Shown here piece by piece: positions 38,865 through 52,379 of a DNA stretch of 64,000 nucleotides. The stretch lies in assembly GCF_964340395.1 (NCBI RefSeq), contig NC_135563.1, positions 18,340,151 to 18,404,150 on the forward strand. Reading direction: 5' to 3'. This DNA is from Glandiceps talaboti. Lineage: Eukaryota > Hemichordata > Enteropneusta > Spengelidae. The notes below the pieces were generated by a model that saw nothing but the letters and a program-made list of their open reading frames with translations, was not told the origin of the DNA and ran no database searches. Within the stretch, counting starts at the first letter, position 1; the number at the start of each line of letters is the position of its first letter. The translations under genes and the position numbers were made by a program.

Positions 38865-41800
38865 AGGCAACTGACCAATTTCCTAACTTTTCTTAGATTT
38901 ATCACTTTTCTGGAAAGCAAAAACAACTGAAATCGTTGAAACAGAGGACAAGACAGCACTATAAACTTCTTTCAAAAGTATGTCAACAGCCAGGCTTCTT
39001 GTAACTGAAAAAACTGTAGACAATCAGTATGTTTGAAGGAGTTGCAGTCCTCAATGCTATCTTTTGTCAGTGTTGATAGTATTCATTCTTCATGCATGCT
39101 TTTGTTTTCTTTTTTGTATTCTTTTTTTTTTTAAAGTTCTGTGACAGTTACAGTTATGTACTTTGTTTAGATTTGATTTGTGACAAACAGATCTCATAAA
39201 AGTGAAACAAAAGAAGATTAAAGGTACATGATTACTGTAAAAGTGATGCAAATTACAGGTATATAACACTCCCAAGATCCAGGGGGGACGCATCTTAACT
39301 GTCATAATGTTGACAAGAAGGACATTGATTGGCAAATTTGTCATTTTGTGCCCAGCATGCATGAAAGAAATGATGTAAACAGCTGCAGGAGTTTGATACA
39401 ACAACTGTCAACTTGTCAACTTACATAATACGTGTATAATACATAGGTTTTAATGGTCACTTTAGGAGGGGTGGTTTTAGATGGAATGAGATAGACACAG
39501 TAGCTCAGCATCCCATGAGGACTGCCGTTAACATCCAGGGACTGGGTATAGAAAGCAAGGACCTTCAGAGTGACAATGATACACCCCTTTATAGCAGAAA
39601 CAAACTTAAAAACAATTCCCATGTCTATTGTACACTGTCAACAAATTATGAGTAGGAAATTTACCAGGAAGAGTAAATCACATTTTCATGAGGAAATCAA
39701 TAAATCTAGAGGTAGTCAGCACAAATCCGCTCATAAAAACTTTCACTTTCTAAGAAAACTCAAGCGTCATAAAGTTTTTGAAAATTTCAATCTGGAACTG
39801 ATCAACCTTGCATTTATCTGAACTACGTAGTGTTTGGGCGGGAAGACTCATTTAGGCCCAACCCATGTATGTATAATACCTACATTTGTACATCGTACAC
39901 CTACACATGCTACTGTATACTGGGGTATGGCAGCTGTCTCCTTCTAAGTTCTACGAACTCCATATTCCATGAACCATGACTAATATCATTTGAGAAATGT
40001 AAACAAAGTCTGTACAATTTTTTATCACAACAAGTGTTATTTTCAGTAAATTTCTGGTTTGTGAATTATGTAACACATCTTTAGAAAAGTTGAACAAGCA
40101 GCAAAAGTTCATATTTGTAAGTTTGAGGACTGTCCTGAACAACATAAGACTGTGGGACCTTAACAAATATCTTGGTAACCACTCTTATAAAGCAATCCTT
40201 CCCCTATACTAAATGGTTTATAAAACAATTCCTACACCATATACACACTGATAAGGACACAAAAAGCAACATTTAGGATGTTTTTGATAGATAGTACTAC
40301 GCAAACACCAATCCTCCTCATCTTCTGTATCTTAGCATCAACTGATAATTTCCTCTAATTTGACAAACAAGATCAATCTATTTGAAGCGCTTGGGTGCTT
40401 ACATGTATTTACAAGTAATCAGTAACTGACTAAAGCAACTTGACAGGTCTCATTTGTTCCTTAAAAATGTTTCCAATTCTGGAATGTTGATGCACATTCC
40501 ATGTAGAACTACTTCAACACACCTCTTTTTAGAAAAAACAGATTTGCATAACAATATTCACTTTTCAATATATTCATATACATGTAATTTCTTTCTTTCC
40601 ATAGTTCTCATGGTACATGCTCTCACTTCTTCCTTTGACTTATATTAAAGATAGTTATCACTGTATCAGAGGAAGTCTATGCGGTTGGACCACCCTCAAC
40701 AGAGTAATTCAGCAGCTGGCACATGAAATTTGCGGGTAATAGCGAAGTTGCTCAAGATGTAGAAAACTAGTGGTCTCAGCTGTGAAGGAGAAACACAGGA
40801 AGGACTGTAACCAACAAACAAAAACAAGATATTGTGGCCTACAGATGAATAGGCAGGTTCACTGACTTCTAGACTAGCTATATCTAATTACAGTATACAT
40901 GATATACCCCTGCATCTAAAATTCTAGATAATCAGGGCTGCTGGAACTAGTTATGTCACCTGATTTGAAAGGCAAAAACTTTACTACAAATAGATAGGAT
41001 ATGTTTCTAGGAATTAGGAGGGAAGGTCTGTACACTGATGGAACACAGACACACTGTGACTTTTAATGTAGTCCAGCTGTATGGACAAGCTAGATAACTG
41101 ACGTAAATGCAAATAGCCATATTTGATCCTACTTTTGCCACTTAACTATAGTGACTCTGAGTGACAGTGTACCAACACGGTACAGACTATTGCTTTTTAT
41201 GGAAGTTGTTAGTCAAGACTCGTGCACTTTGCACACACTACATCATTCACTTGACTGATCTTAGCATATACTCTGTAAATACTTGCATTCACTATATTAA
41301 TTTACATGGTAACATGGGTGGAGACATTCCCAAAAGAAACAGTGGAGGAGATGTTTGTCAGTAGTATACAGCCCCTTTCTCATTGGACATTGTTGTTTAG
41401 GACATTTATGCTAATTAGTCATGTGATGCCCAGTATAAGTGACACCATGCAGAGAACTGTTGACAACCAATTATAATGTGCCATCATCTTTGTTAGCTGT
41501 CTGCCATGTATGATAAGGGCTAAGATACTGGGTTCCTTGGCAAGCACAATTTAGATTTGCATTTGTACGCAATGACGGAATAAGAATACTTCTAGCTTTG
41601 ACGAGCAGATTAATGTATCAGTGAGAGGAAACTAAAGATAAATTTGTTAATTTTATCTAGACTCTGATGATTCAGTTTATCTTATCTTAGCAGACATGTA
41701 AAGTAAAGCAAACCAATCTACCTCTACACAGAGATTCTGTTGACGAAAATATGCCTAGAACAGCACAATTTCAAAAAAAAAATGTGTCATGCAGAAGATG

Positions 41801-44800
41801 TTATTTCTACCTAAAATTTCATTAGCTTTTTTCAAGCACTTTTCCTGAGGATGAATCTTGTCTCTAGACTAAACTGACTCACTTTAAATTCTAACTCTGC
41901 ATTGTATACTTGTGGTATACTTATCATTGTGGTTTACCACATTCTCAACTGGTATAAAGATAATGCTTACATAGTCCTAGTCCTTGTTGCCGTTCTGTGG
42001 GAAATCAAAATTAGACTATTTTTCTAACTCCCTATATTAGCTATTATCATAAGTATCTGGATATTGGGATGCTACTATTATGTTATATTACTACGGTCTT
42101 TTTAACATGTTATGAATCAAAATATAAATGTTTACTAGAAAGCTGTCATTATTTCACCTATTTTCATAAGTCTTATGTTATAAATTAAATATACACGTAT
42201 AATAGAAATTGTCAGTATTTCCTGATCATGATTCTAAATATTATAAATTATATATCATCCAGATATAGTTATAATCCTACAAATACTATTGTCAGTATAA
42301 ACTTGATTAATTTCTTTACTGACAATGTTTACATGCAGTTATATTTCATATACTTGAAATGTATTTGGCTTGTGTTTTAAAGTCACTATTACAAATGGCA
42401 GAAAGTGGTACGAAGAGATGAAAACTTAGCACAATATACCATACCACATAATTTCAATGCTGGTAACAAATCATAATGAAGACAAATGTAGAAATGAAAA
42501 GACACAATTATCAATATTATAAATTTATATTTGAATTATAAAATTATCTTCCACATGAAAAATATAGCATTAAAATGAAAAAAAAATTGACATTTCTTTA
42601 CATGTGAAAGAATAGAATAGAAATGAAGACACACAAACTGTAAAGTATGATATGTATATATAGTACATACTTGTAAGCCTGTTCATCAATACTCTTACGA
42701 AAAGAAAGAAAACATGGCAAGAATGTGCGTATTCCATCAAAATACCAGAACACGTGTGTTAAAATAAAAACACCCTGTAAATCAGTGTTCACTTACAATA
42801 AAGATGTTAATCCTTTTAGAAACTTTCTAGAACATTTCCCTAACATGTTCATACTTTCTCACATGTTTCTCCATTCCAAATTCCAATATTCTTCTTTGCC
42901 AGAGGTGTCTCTATCTCGACTTTGAAAGTGTTTTCTAGATTCGAAAGATATGCAGTGATCCTTCATCTGTCTTTTCTGGTGACTTTTGTTTTGACTGCTT
43001 ATAAATGCAATGCATAAGAGCAGTTTCACTTACATAACTACTTACCTTTTTACAAAATATTTCTATATAAATTTTCTTTGCACAAATACTTCCTTTTCCA
43101 TCATGTCTAAATTCTATGGCAATAAGCACATTCTAGTGCCTTTTTTTAAGGAGTTTATACCTTTTTTTTGTTGACATCATCTTTCTTAATCATGCATGTA
43201 CGACAACTGAGATAAGCTTCTAAATCTTGGCATGGTACAGTGATTTAATTGCCCATTCAACTACTAACAATTTTCTGTCTGTCTGGCTGTGCTGACTCAC
43301 ATAAGAACATCATTTTTGTTTGTCTCTTTCATGTATTTCAAGCCTTGCTCTGCAAATTTCAAATATCTTTCTCTGTATATTTTGCCCCATGTCCTCCCTC
43401 CTCCCCCTTCCTGTTTATCTCTGTCTTACACTACCAAAATAAAATATCCTTTGAACCATATCAGCTTAATTAACCAGGACAACTTGATCATACTCTACCA
43501 TGTATTGTAAAATGATAAGAGGATGCTACTGCTTCTGTTGTACACATTTATAACATTACAAAAATATTGGTTGTGTTGTGTATCTATGGCGTATAAACAC
43601 ACTTAACATAACTGGCAATAAAGGAATTACTGTCCATTAGCGAGACTGAAATGTTACAGTTTCTGAAACTTTAACAAACATTTCATAACTTCATAATAGT
43701 AGCAGCCTGGGGGAAATAACAACATTGCTAACTTTTATTTGAAAGTTGTCAGTGTTGAGTGAGTGACAATTAGTGAACCACTTACTTACAACAACTGACC
43801 CTCAGGTAGTTTCTTGGCATGTTTGCAATTACCAGTATCTTAAGGTAATGCTAAGCCCTTGTTTTCAGGGTTTCAATCAAGCCAAATGTCATTAGTAATG
43901 GAGGAGACTGCTGTGCAAGATTTAAATCTTCACACTAGGAATGCAGAAATAATAAACACTGAAGTTGTGAAATAAACTTACAGAGGAGGTCCTTCAATTA
44001 AATGCAATGACATCGAAGGTTGCATATGCAACTTTACCTACAAACTGTCACCTTTTAAATGTATGTATGTATTATTCTCAACTCACCTCTCAATGCAGGA
44101 TTTACAGACCAAGTACTGGGGGACCAGTAAACCTAGTTGAGTCTATTCTGTTTACACAGTCTTTCAAACTTTTAGTTGCTGGGTGCTGTCTCGCAGGGGT
44201 GCCGGGTGGTGGCCTAACCACGTGTCACTTACAGTGGCTAATACAGAGACTGTTATTTCATGCAGGGTAAAAGTGGGGGCTTGCTTCTGGCTGGATAAGT
44301 GAACTTTTTGAATATTTTTGCAACAGCTGAAAGGAAGGAAGTAACTCTGCTGACAAGTTTGATTTACTCCCTGATTTGTGCTAAGCAGACCCCTAAATTG
44401 ATAATGGAATGGTCCTAGCCAGCTGAAGGACATCCTGTATGCAGATGAAGAGAAACTGTTGGGCACTGGGCAGTGATTTGTATATTGGGGATTACTACCA
44501 GGCCAATCAGTGTCATCATCACTGTAAACAATACCACAAGACTTATCTATTATCTCAGATGAGGGATTTCATCGATAAGAAAATTTAAACAATCACAATC
44601 ATTCTGAACTTCTGGTCACTATCAGTGATTGAAGCCTGGTCTGAGACTGACCTTTCATCTATATTCAATACCAAAGTTATGGCAGCAAACATGACTACAC
44701 TAATGCTGTATGATTTATGAGTCTGTGATGTAAAATAGATGCTATAAACTTTTGTTTCATGTGTGTATGAATATAGATAACCAATCTGAATTTGTTCATT

Positions 44801-47608
44801 CTCAAATATTGAACCATAAACAAAATGTAGATGTAATATCTCAATACTATGTTTCGGTCTGTTTGGTTTGAGCTTAGTGTGAAACTAATGGAAGGCTGTC
44901 AGTTTGTTTAAGACCTCAGTTTTCAAGGCCAGCTTGTTGTTCTTTCAGTGAGGTGTACCTTTTGTGTTCAACAGCTTGCACACTTTCAGGTAATGGTGTT
45001 GAAAAGAAAATATTTATCAGAACTTATGTTAACCAGAGAGGAATCCAGTACTGAAGAACTTCATAACATGTCCCATCTCTCACCTTCACGTGAATATTTT
45101 GGTGGTGAATCATAATTTTCTTCTTCTTTTTTTTCTATTCCATATCTTCCTTGTAATTATATTTTTTCACTCGCTGAACATTTCTTCTTGCTTGGAGGAA
45201 AAATTAAAAAATGACATGACACCATAATCTTCGTTGCTGAATGATATATATTCATTATGTTGGATGAAAACTTTGTCGTAAATATGAGGGTCATTGAAAC
45301 ACATTTCTTGGTGCCATACACTGGGCGCCCTCTGTAGTCCACTTGTGAAACTATTCCATGGAACAATGCTTGATCTGTAAGTTTTGCATGACTAATAATG
45401 TCACACACTTTTAACATTAATACCCCAGTGGCATGCTTTCACTTTTTTTAGATACAGGCATGGTGTTTAATCCAAGCAAAGTTCATACATAATAAGAGGA
45501 CCATTCTCCAGCTTATAAATATGCATCGTTTCATTGGGTTCACATTGTGTGCTGTCTCCATGCACTGAATGCCTTCTTGGGTTCCAACAAAAGTGTGTTA
45601 TTCAGCCAGAACCAATGTATTCACATACTATCAACTTTCACCATGGTTTCAAATGAAAGAGCAAACAGCCATTTGAAAGGATGACAGGAAGTGGGAGTAC
45701 AATACATAAGTACCTCTGCTTTTGTTCTGCTATATCCTGCACCCCTATTCATGCACTGTTGAAGTACAGTTCACACACACAATCAGTGACCAGAGGGCTC
45801 ATTTAAACAACCAGTTCACATCTGAATACTGCCTGTACTGGTCACTTTTACACTTGACAGTCTTATTTCCTTTCCACACACATGGACGTATGTCACACTG
45901 TATCATTCTGTTGGTTAGAAACCATTACTGAATCATATTCTCTTCACCAAATTTTAGTAGGTAGTGTTTCACTTTACCATCCGGTCCATGGCCAGAAACC
46001 CACCTAATTAATAGAAATGAAAACACGATAAGTTTCACATTGTTTTTGTTTTTTTTGTGGCTAGACATTTCATTCCTTTCTGTCCTTCCTTTCTGCCTCA
46101 CACTACTTGATACCTTTTGGTTAATTCAATGGGTGGGTGGTTGAGTGGAAATTTGATAGTCTTTATGTGACTTACAGTATTTTGCTTCCAGCACGAACAC
46201 AAACTACAGGTAAAAACTAACCAGTTAATGATCTTATTGAAACACTGAAATATAATTAACAGTAAGGCCATGTCACATGTAATCTTCATTCCAATCAGGG
46301 TTATTAAAGGTGATATGATCATTTAATTTTACCAACAGTCATTTGAAATTGATACTTTCATAAGGCTACTAGATTTCATCATAACGACTCTGAAGTTATT
46401 TCCAAACACACTATTACTGATATCTTTAGATATACTACTACATGATAATATTTGGAGGATAAATTTACATTCATATCTTGAAATATACTCCACATATTGC
46501 ACGTTATCAATGGACTACACTGTTTGAGTTACGGTATTGAATTCAAGCAAGCTATGCTGTAGGTATGAAAAGGAAACCTCTCGTGCTGTGTCTTTTCTGA
46601 TTAATGATTAACTGGAGGTGCTATGCTTTTATGTGATGACCAGAAAGCAATCAGAACAAGAACTATCATTTTGAATACCTAGATTCAGTTACTGACACAT
46701 AATAAACATGGAATTTATCACAACATACAGGTTATGTCAAAAATCTGCTTCAATTCAGTCACAATTAGCACTACTTAGTTCCTAAATATCTCAGAGTTGT
46801 TGGGCTAGAACCATCTGTTATTCTTCACTGGTTGTTTGATGAAAGATGTTCCTTTTCACATGTTTCATGCCCTTTGATTCTGGTTACAGCATACCCTAGA
46901 TTTAACGACTATACATGTATGCATGATAATTATATGTTATCATAAGTCCAGAACTCATGCTGTTCTCAGTGGTTTGGTCTTTACCTTCATCATCATAAAA
47001 ATCTGGCATCTTGATGGTCAAACTATTATCACATTCCAGCTAGTAGTTATTTTTTTAGTGTGTGAGATGGCTGGGGAATTATACCAGTACTCTCTGGTTC
47101 ACTAAAATGCTTCCCTTTGGTCAAGCATGTATGAAGGAAAGGCCATCTTATGAAAAACAACATATATTCAAGGCTATTCTTAAAAGCTTACATGAAAGAT
47201 TACATAATTCCATTTGGGGGGAAAAAGATATTCAAGATTTCCAAATACCTGCCAATCCTTCCAAGGAAAAGAAATATTTACCTTCACTAATATGCTCAAG
47301 TAACATATCTCACCTAAAGTTTACACTTTCGTAGAAACCTTATTTTGTTATTCTTGTTAACTATTATTACTCTATTGTTATATCAATGCAATGCAGTATA
47401 TATTCTGAATACAAATGTGTACAACAATCATGAGTCATTCCTTGTTTTTGTTCAATAAAACCAACTGACTACTTTTGATGATAATTGGATTCTGTAAATT
47501 CTAAAATACACTCAAATGATAAACTTGATTGAGTATCATAATTCAGAAACATTGCACAATTTTCACAACAAGTCAAAAGTATAAATATTTCTGACAGACT
47601 GAAATTAT
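38865..47608. other. Intergenic sequence, no gene recognised
   Basis: About 8.7 kb of AT-rich DNA. Open frames (for example 39090-39404 minus, 44164-44466 minus, 47062-47334 plus) lack recognisable domains. There is a 10-bp inverted repeat (ATTGTCAGTA) at about 42289-42327 in a very AT-rich patch, and a CTCF-core-like motif at 45325-45338. Confidence 0.55.
45325..45338 (-). promoter_or_regulatory. CTCF-core-like motif
   Basis: On the minus strand AGAGGGCGC matches the conserved 9-base core (AGRKGGCRS) of the bilaterian CTCF site; the five upstream bases match poorly. A motif match only. Confidence 0.25.
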
Positions 47609-47617
47609 ATTTTAAGA

Positions 47618-47716
47618 TAGTCTAGTTCCTGATGACCATGTTCCGATTTACACTATGTTGTAATGTGTGAAGATAATGTAGTGTAAATCGGAGCAGGGTC
47701 GTCAGGAACGAGACAA
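47618..47716. mobile_element. Foldback MITE, 99 bp, about 38-bp inverted repeats, perfect 9-bp target duplication
   Basis: The left arm begins TAGTCTAGTTCCTGATGACC. The right arm, reverse-complemented, begins TTGTCTCGTTCCTGACGACC. Both continue to CCGATTTACACTA. The direct repeat ATTTTAAGA flanks it (47609-47617 and 47717-47725). The TAGTCTAGTTCC end and the CGATTTACACT interior are shared with the elements at 36969 and 38781, which suggests one family with different right halves. Confidence 0.9.
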
Positions 47717-49041
47717 ATTTTAAGATACCTTAAATGAACTATCCACACACAACTAAACATTTGTAAAAAAAAAAAAAGAAAAAAAAAGCAACATTCTTTT
47801 GTTTACAATCCAATAAATCAAGAATTTTTACAAAATCCAACAAACACAATAAGTTGAATATTTGTTGATTTCAAAGTTCAGACAAAAGATACATAAAAGC
47901 AGTCTGAAATGTTGAAACATGTATGAACATGATTTTGTATATCTGTTTGTCAGTTAGGAACTGCAAATGAGCAACTGTTTATCCACCCACAATGTTGTGT
48001 GTGGGCTAAATTTCAAATGTGTTAACACCTGCCACAGCAGACCACTGATTCATATTTTCATCAATTCTCAGTTTCATAATTTTACATTCGGTGAAAATCC
48101 TTCTACAATTGTTCTTTTTCCAGTCAACATGATAATGTACATAAGATGCCACTTCTGAAACAAAAGTCGTCTCAACAAGTGTTTAAAAAGTCCTTACCGT
48201 TATGTCTTACTCCGACAACAAGCCATGACTGTCTGTTCTATTCAGTAGCACGCAATGAATAGTTTGATAAAAATTTGGGGAAGACCCTTTTTCCGGGGGT
48301 GCGGTGGAAAACACTTCATTTCATATCAACAAGTAACGGAAAATGAAACAACTTGATGACATTGACGTGATATACTGTGTAAAATCCCATTATCCACTTG
48401 AATTGCATTAATATATCAATTCTGTATTAACCAACAATCAATAAATGATGTATTCTTTTATAAATTTCAGCTGATTGTCCAACAAATTGGACGAAATGTT
48501 ACATTTCAACTATCAAAAGTACAGTGTGCCAAAGCAAACTCAATTATCCAACTTAAATACATAGTAGGGAAAAAATAACACTTTACCTGTCATGAAGTAT
48601 ACTCAAGTCACCCCTACTGATAGAGGGATACTCCCAAGACGTAATATTACAAAAATTATACTTGTACGGTAAACAAAAAAACATGTAAGATACATAGTTA
48701 CATGTGTAGACACAAAACACTAAATGGTGAGTGAGTAGATCCAGGACTTTGTGAGAATAATCTCTGATTTGGACTTCTGACAAGTTTTATATGCCGTTGT
48801 GAACAAACGGACAAGTTGGGACATGTTCTGCATCTGTTTAATGTTTAACTGCTATTGTTTGGGCGGTCACTCTTTTCCAGCTACCCTGGACAACAATAGA
48901 TTCTATATATACACATGACTCACTTCTGCATTCAGAGCACACAATGACCATTATCATCATTTACACAATCCAAACAATTTCAAACTGCTATCAGGTAATG
49001 CTAATCAATGCCACATTCATCACCTACTTAGGTACATTGAC

Positions 49042-49055
49042 ACCATAGAGGGCGC
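49042..49055 (+). promoter_or_regulatory. CTCF-core-like motif
   Basis: AGAGGGCGC (49047-49055) matches the 9-base CTCF core; the flank is weak. A motif match only. Confidence 0.25.
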
Positions 49056-49788
49056 TGTAATGTAATCACAGCTTCCATTGGTTTGCAAAATGTTGTGGAA
49101 GTTGAGGGCACTGTTCTAACTTATTAGGGACTAAAATTATAACTACCCTGCAAATGAAAGAGTGGGGTTTTTTCCAGTAAAAAAGTGCAAAGATGTGTTT
49201 TATTTTGTTTCATGAAAGTTTCAACATGTATCAAGACGTTGACATGGAAGGGTTACCCTCATGCATAACACTGATATCTCTGACATCAAGTCTATCAAAT
49301 CATAGACCTGAGGGGCTATGATCAAATAGTAGTCATTTGGTAATTCTGCCACAGAAATTATCCTGGGATAAGTTTCTTTCCCAATCAAGAAAAGAAACTG
49401 TAACAAAACTTCCTATTGTCAGAACAAAAAACAAACAAATAAGTCATGAGTATACAAATAGGCAGGCCCAAATGGTCTACTATTTGGTTTGCCTGTGTAA
49501 GATTGTCCAGCTCTAAATATAAAAGAACACTTTTCATACATTCAGTGTTTATAACCAACTTGTTCACTGTTTTACAAATGTGTCAACATAACAGTTATAA
49601 TCAAGGGTGTTAACATGTCAGAGTTTTTATACAAGCTCTACAAAGAGCAAACATCCTTCTATATTATGAACTTTTCTACAGCCATAACGGAGATCCTTCA
49701 CAAGTTGTACACAACTCATCTTGTGTTACAAAACAGTTAGTTTGTTTCCACTCCTCTCATTCTACATGGCAGTGATGTGTAATGAAGC

Positions 49789-49802
49789 CTGCCCCCTTGT
49801 GG
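49789..49802 (-). promoter_or_regulatory. CTCF-like motif, best match in the window
   Basis: On the minus strand CCACAAGGGGGCAG fits 13 of 14 positions of CCASYAGRKGGCRS. A motif match only; orientation is leftward. Confidence 0.4.
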
Positions 49803-50644
49803 TCAAATGTACAAAACCTTGCGAGTGGTTGATCTAAACATGATTGTATTCAACATGCAAATATATAAAGCAGATAAAAATGTTGTTGATAAGATATCAT
49901 GATTCAAATAACATATGACACATGTATTCCACATTTGGTGTGTCATAGACTTTAGACTGTTTATCTGTGATTGAATAGAAGATTGTTCACTGAATGTACA
50001 CTGTATAAGTTTTAAATCACTCAGGTGGAAGTTTAAAATGTGACTCATGTACAACTAAAACAGGGAGTGTTTGTGAGAAGATTGCACATAACATATATTT
50101 TGGCAAGTTGAGGTCGTTGTTTACTTGGTAGACAAGCTCACTTTTAAAGCTGAACACAATGGGATTGTAATTGAAGAGAAAGTTTTGTTTACATTTATTC
50201 ATCTTTTCGAACTTCCCTCAATAACAACCATACTGTGTTCAATAGCAAAAGTGTTGTTATCTATCAGATACCAAGTAAAACAACAATCTAAACTTGAAAT
50301 GATTGACTTTGATCATATATTTATACACTAGTATTACATTAAGAAGAGGAATTCCTTCATTTAGGTCGAGATCTCTCCCCTTGCTAAAATAAATGTTCAC
50401 AAATGTGATAGTGCCGGGATTGGTAATAGACAATTGACATACAATGTTTTATTTTGTCAATAGTTATTTTGATTGTAAGGTCACAGTTTGGCAGTTTAGA
50501 GGTGAAGAGATCTTGAGATTCAAAGCCATGGATAGCATCTAGACTACAGTTTTTGGTCACATCTTAAAATAAATATTGTGATAGAATTCCATTTACACAC
50601 TTTTTAAAAATAGGTAGGCTCAGTATTTACATTTTTCATTGCCA

Positions 50645-50666
50645 TTTTTTTTTTTTGGGGGGGGGG
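50645..50666. repeat. T12-G10 simple repeat
   Basis: Twelve T are followed by ten G. It is the only long G run on the plus strand; the other long homopolymers of this kind in the window are C runs. Confidence 0.9.
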
Positions 50667-50787
50667 TCATTTTTTGAAATTTCTAATTTAATAGCCATTT
50701 TAGAGATATTTTTCTCAAACTTCATATAGAATGCGAGGTAATTGAAACCAGTTACACACAATTCATTTGTTTGGCCGAATCACATCA

Positions 50788-50816
50788 ACCCACCCCCCCC
50801 ACCCCCCACCCCCCCA
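50788..50816. repeat. C-rich low-complexity run
   Basis: Runs of 6-8 C are separated by single A. Confidence 0.9.
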
Positions 50817-50911
50817 GTAAACTAACACCAGACTACTTTTTTCATCAAGCTTAATATATAGACATTTACACCATACTACAATGTGATTGCAAAGGCTTTT
50901 TTTACATCCTG

Positions 50912-50925
50912 ACTCTAGATGGCGC
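50912..50925 (+). promoter_or_regulatory. CTCF-core-like motif
   Basis: ACTCTAGATGGCGC: the core AGATGGCGC matches fully and the flank matches three of five positions. Confidence 0.3.
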
Positions 50926-51342
50926 TCTTCTGTTTGTGCTCATACAACTGTTAATATCACATTTGATCTATAAAAAAAATAGTGGCTACTATTTCCATCA
51001 ACGGTCTAAAAAATGTTTACTTGTGCAAACAAAATGTTTCATGGTTTCAATTTATTTTTATATCTATGAAGAATAGTTAGGGGTCAGTATTGAACTTAAT
51101 ATTTTTGGGTCATGACAACTTTTATTTTTTTACATTTCTGACTTTCACACCTTTTTCATTTCACTTTTTTCCATTAATCTATGATGGGTCTGATAACCAG
51201 AACCACACCATTTGACTAATACTTCAACCACCACAGAACCAGTGACATAGACACCAGTTGTCATGACGTAGAATGACCAGGGTATATAATCCAGATTTTC
51301 TGTTCAAAGACAATATCTTGGCTTGTGCATGGTATAATATCA

Positions 51343-51600
51343 ATTATATTATACCAGTATATTGATGGCGCAAATCGAGAGATCTGATTGGTCTAGACAT
51401 CGAACTAGCGCGTCTAAAATGAGTCGAACTAGCACGTCTAAAATGAGCGATAATGCACAGTTGGCACACGTCCAAATTTTGATGTTGACTGTTCGTCTAT
51501 GAACGTTGTAGTCCGTGCAGGGATGGGGGCGCAAATGAAACATGGAAACATTGTGTCTTATCTTGTTTCCAATATTTTCAATATACTGGTATAATATAAT
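51343..51600. mobile_element. Inverted-repeat element, 258 bp, perfect 23-bp ends
   Basis: Bases 51343-51365 (starting ATTATATTATACCAG) are the exact reverse complement of 51578-51600. The interior has an AACTAGCGCGTCTAAAATGA unit in two near-identical tandem copies (about 51401-51448) and is CpG-richer than its surroundings. The interior 110-odd bases after that are unique. It has no coding capacity. Just outside the left end, 51331-51340 repeats GGTATAATAT of the right end, making a second small palindrome with the left end. No clear target duplication longer than a possible TA was seen. Confidence 0.82.
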
Positions 51601-51739
51601 AGCGATAAACCACCCCTGGGAATGGTATACCACTCGGTTTTGACCAGTGAACTCAATATATGCACTCGCTATCGCTCGTGTATTTCATTCACTGGTCAGA
51701 ACCTCTTGGTATACCATTCCCAGGGGGTGGTTTATTGCT
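51601..51739. mobile_element. Near-complete palindromic foldback element, 139 bp
   Basis: The left end starts AGCGATAAACCACCCCTGGG. The right end, reverse-complemented, starts AGCAATAAACCACCCCCTGG. Pairing continues through AATGGTATACCA and TGACCAGTGAA to the middle, so almost the whole element can fold as one hairpin of roughly 60 bp. It starts at the base after the previous element ends. Flanks share only TAA/TAAT-like sequence. Confidence 0.85.
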
Positions 51740-52379
51740 TAAATAATTCATATGGATGTGTCATTTCTAGTATTTTTGCCTGTTTCCTGTGTATGCTTGC
51801 TCAAAACCATGAGTCCAGCACATTTCACTAATCCATCTGAAAGTAGGATTACATATATAGTAGTCCTGCTTGCAGATGGGAATAAATTGGGATTTCATCC
51901 TGACCCTGTCCCTTTCCCTCTATACAAAACAAAAGAGAAGGAAAGAGACAATGTCTCTGACTCAAGTACTGACTTACTCCATCAGCAACCAACACTGTAA
52001 ACCAAGCCATAAACTGCAGTTTTTGGTAACCAACAAAATTGTAGACAACAAATTATATTTGTGACAGTAGTAACATCGCCTAGTGGTGGTAAGTGAAATA
52101 AATAAGTACCTCAAGTGATTGAATGAAAGCAGAAAATCTGGTCTTGTTTTTAAACTCTCATATAAATACGTGAATTTCTACTTTCACAGTTTCAGTCACT
52201 TTGTTCATTAGATTTGTTCCCACCATTCTATGTTGTATTTGAATTACTTTGTAAAATGTTATTGGTATTTACATAATAATGTAATAGTGTTGGTCTGACA
52301 GTTGTTATGGTTACCCCTTATTCACACATTAGTAACTACACAAAAATATTTCCGTTGCTATATACAGAGCACAGCAATA
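51740..52379. other. Intergenic sequence left of the nucleotidase promoter region
   Basis: AT-rich sequence with no recognisable exon. Overlapping short frames at 51622-52064 partly cover the foldback element and are not convincing. Confidence 0.6.

Larger units (their letters stand above)
47726..51342. other. Intergenic sequence with simple repeats, no gene recognised
   Basis: This stretch contains an A-rich run at 47766-47788, a T12-G10 run at 50645-50666, a C-rich run at 50788-50816, a fragment at 50510-50547 resembling 22970-23015, and three CTCF-core-like motifs. There are no recognisable coding exons. Confidence 0.55.

Noticed and set aside
47062-47334. 90-codon plus-strand open frame with many charged residues
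   Set aside because: No recognisable family and no supporting splice or promoter signals.
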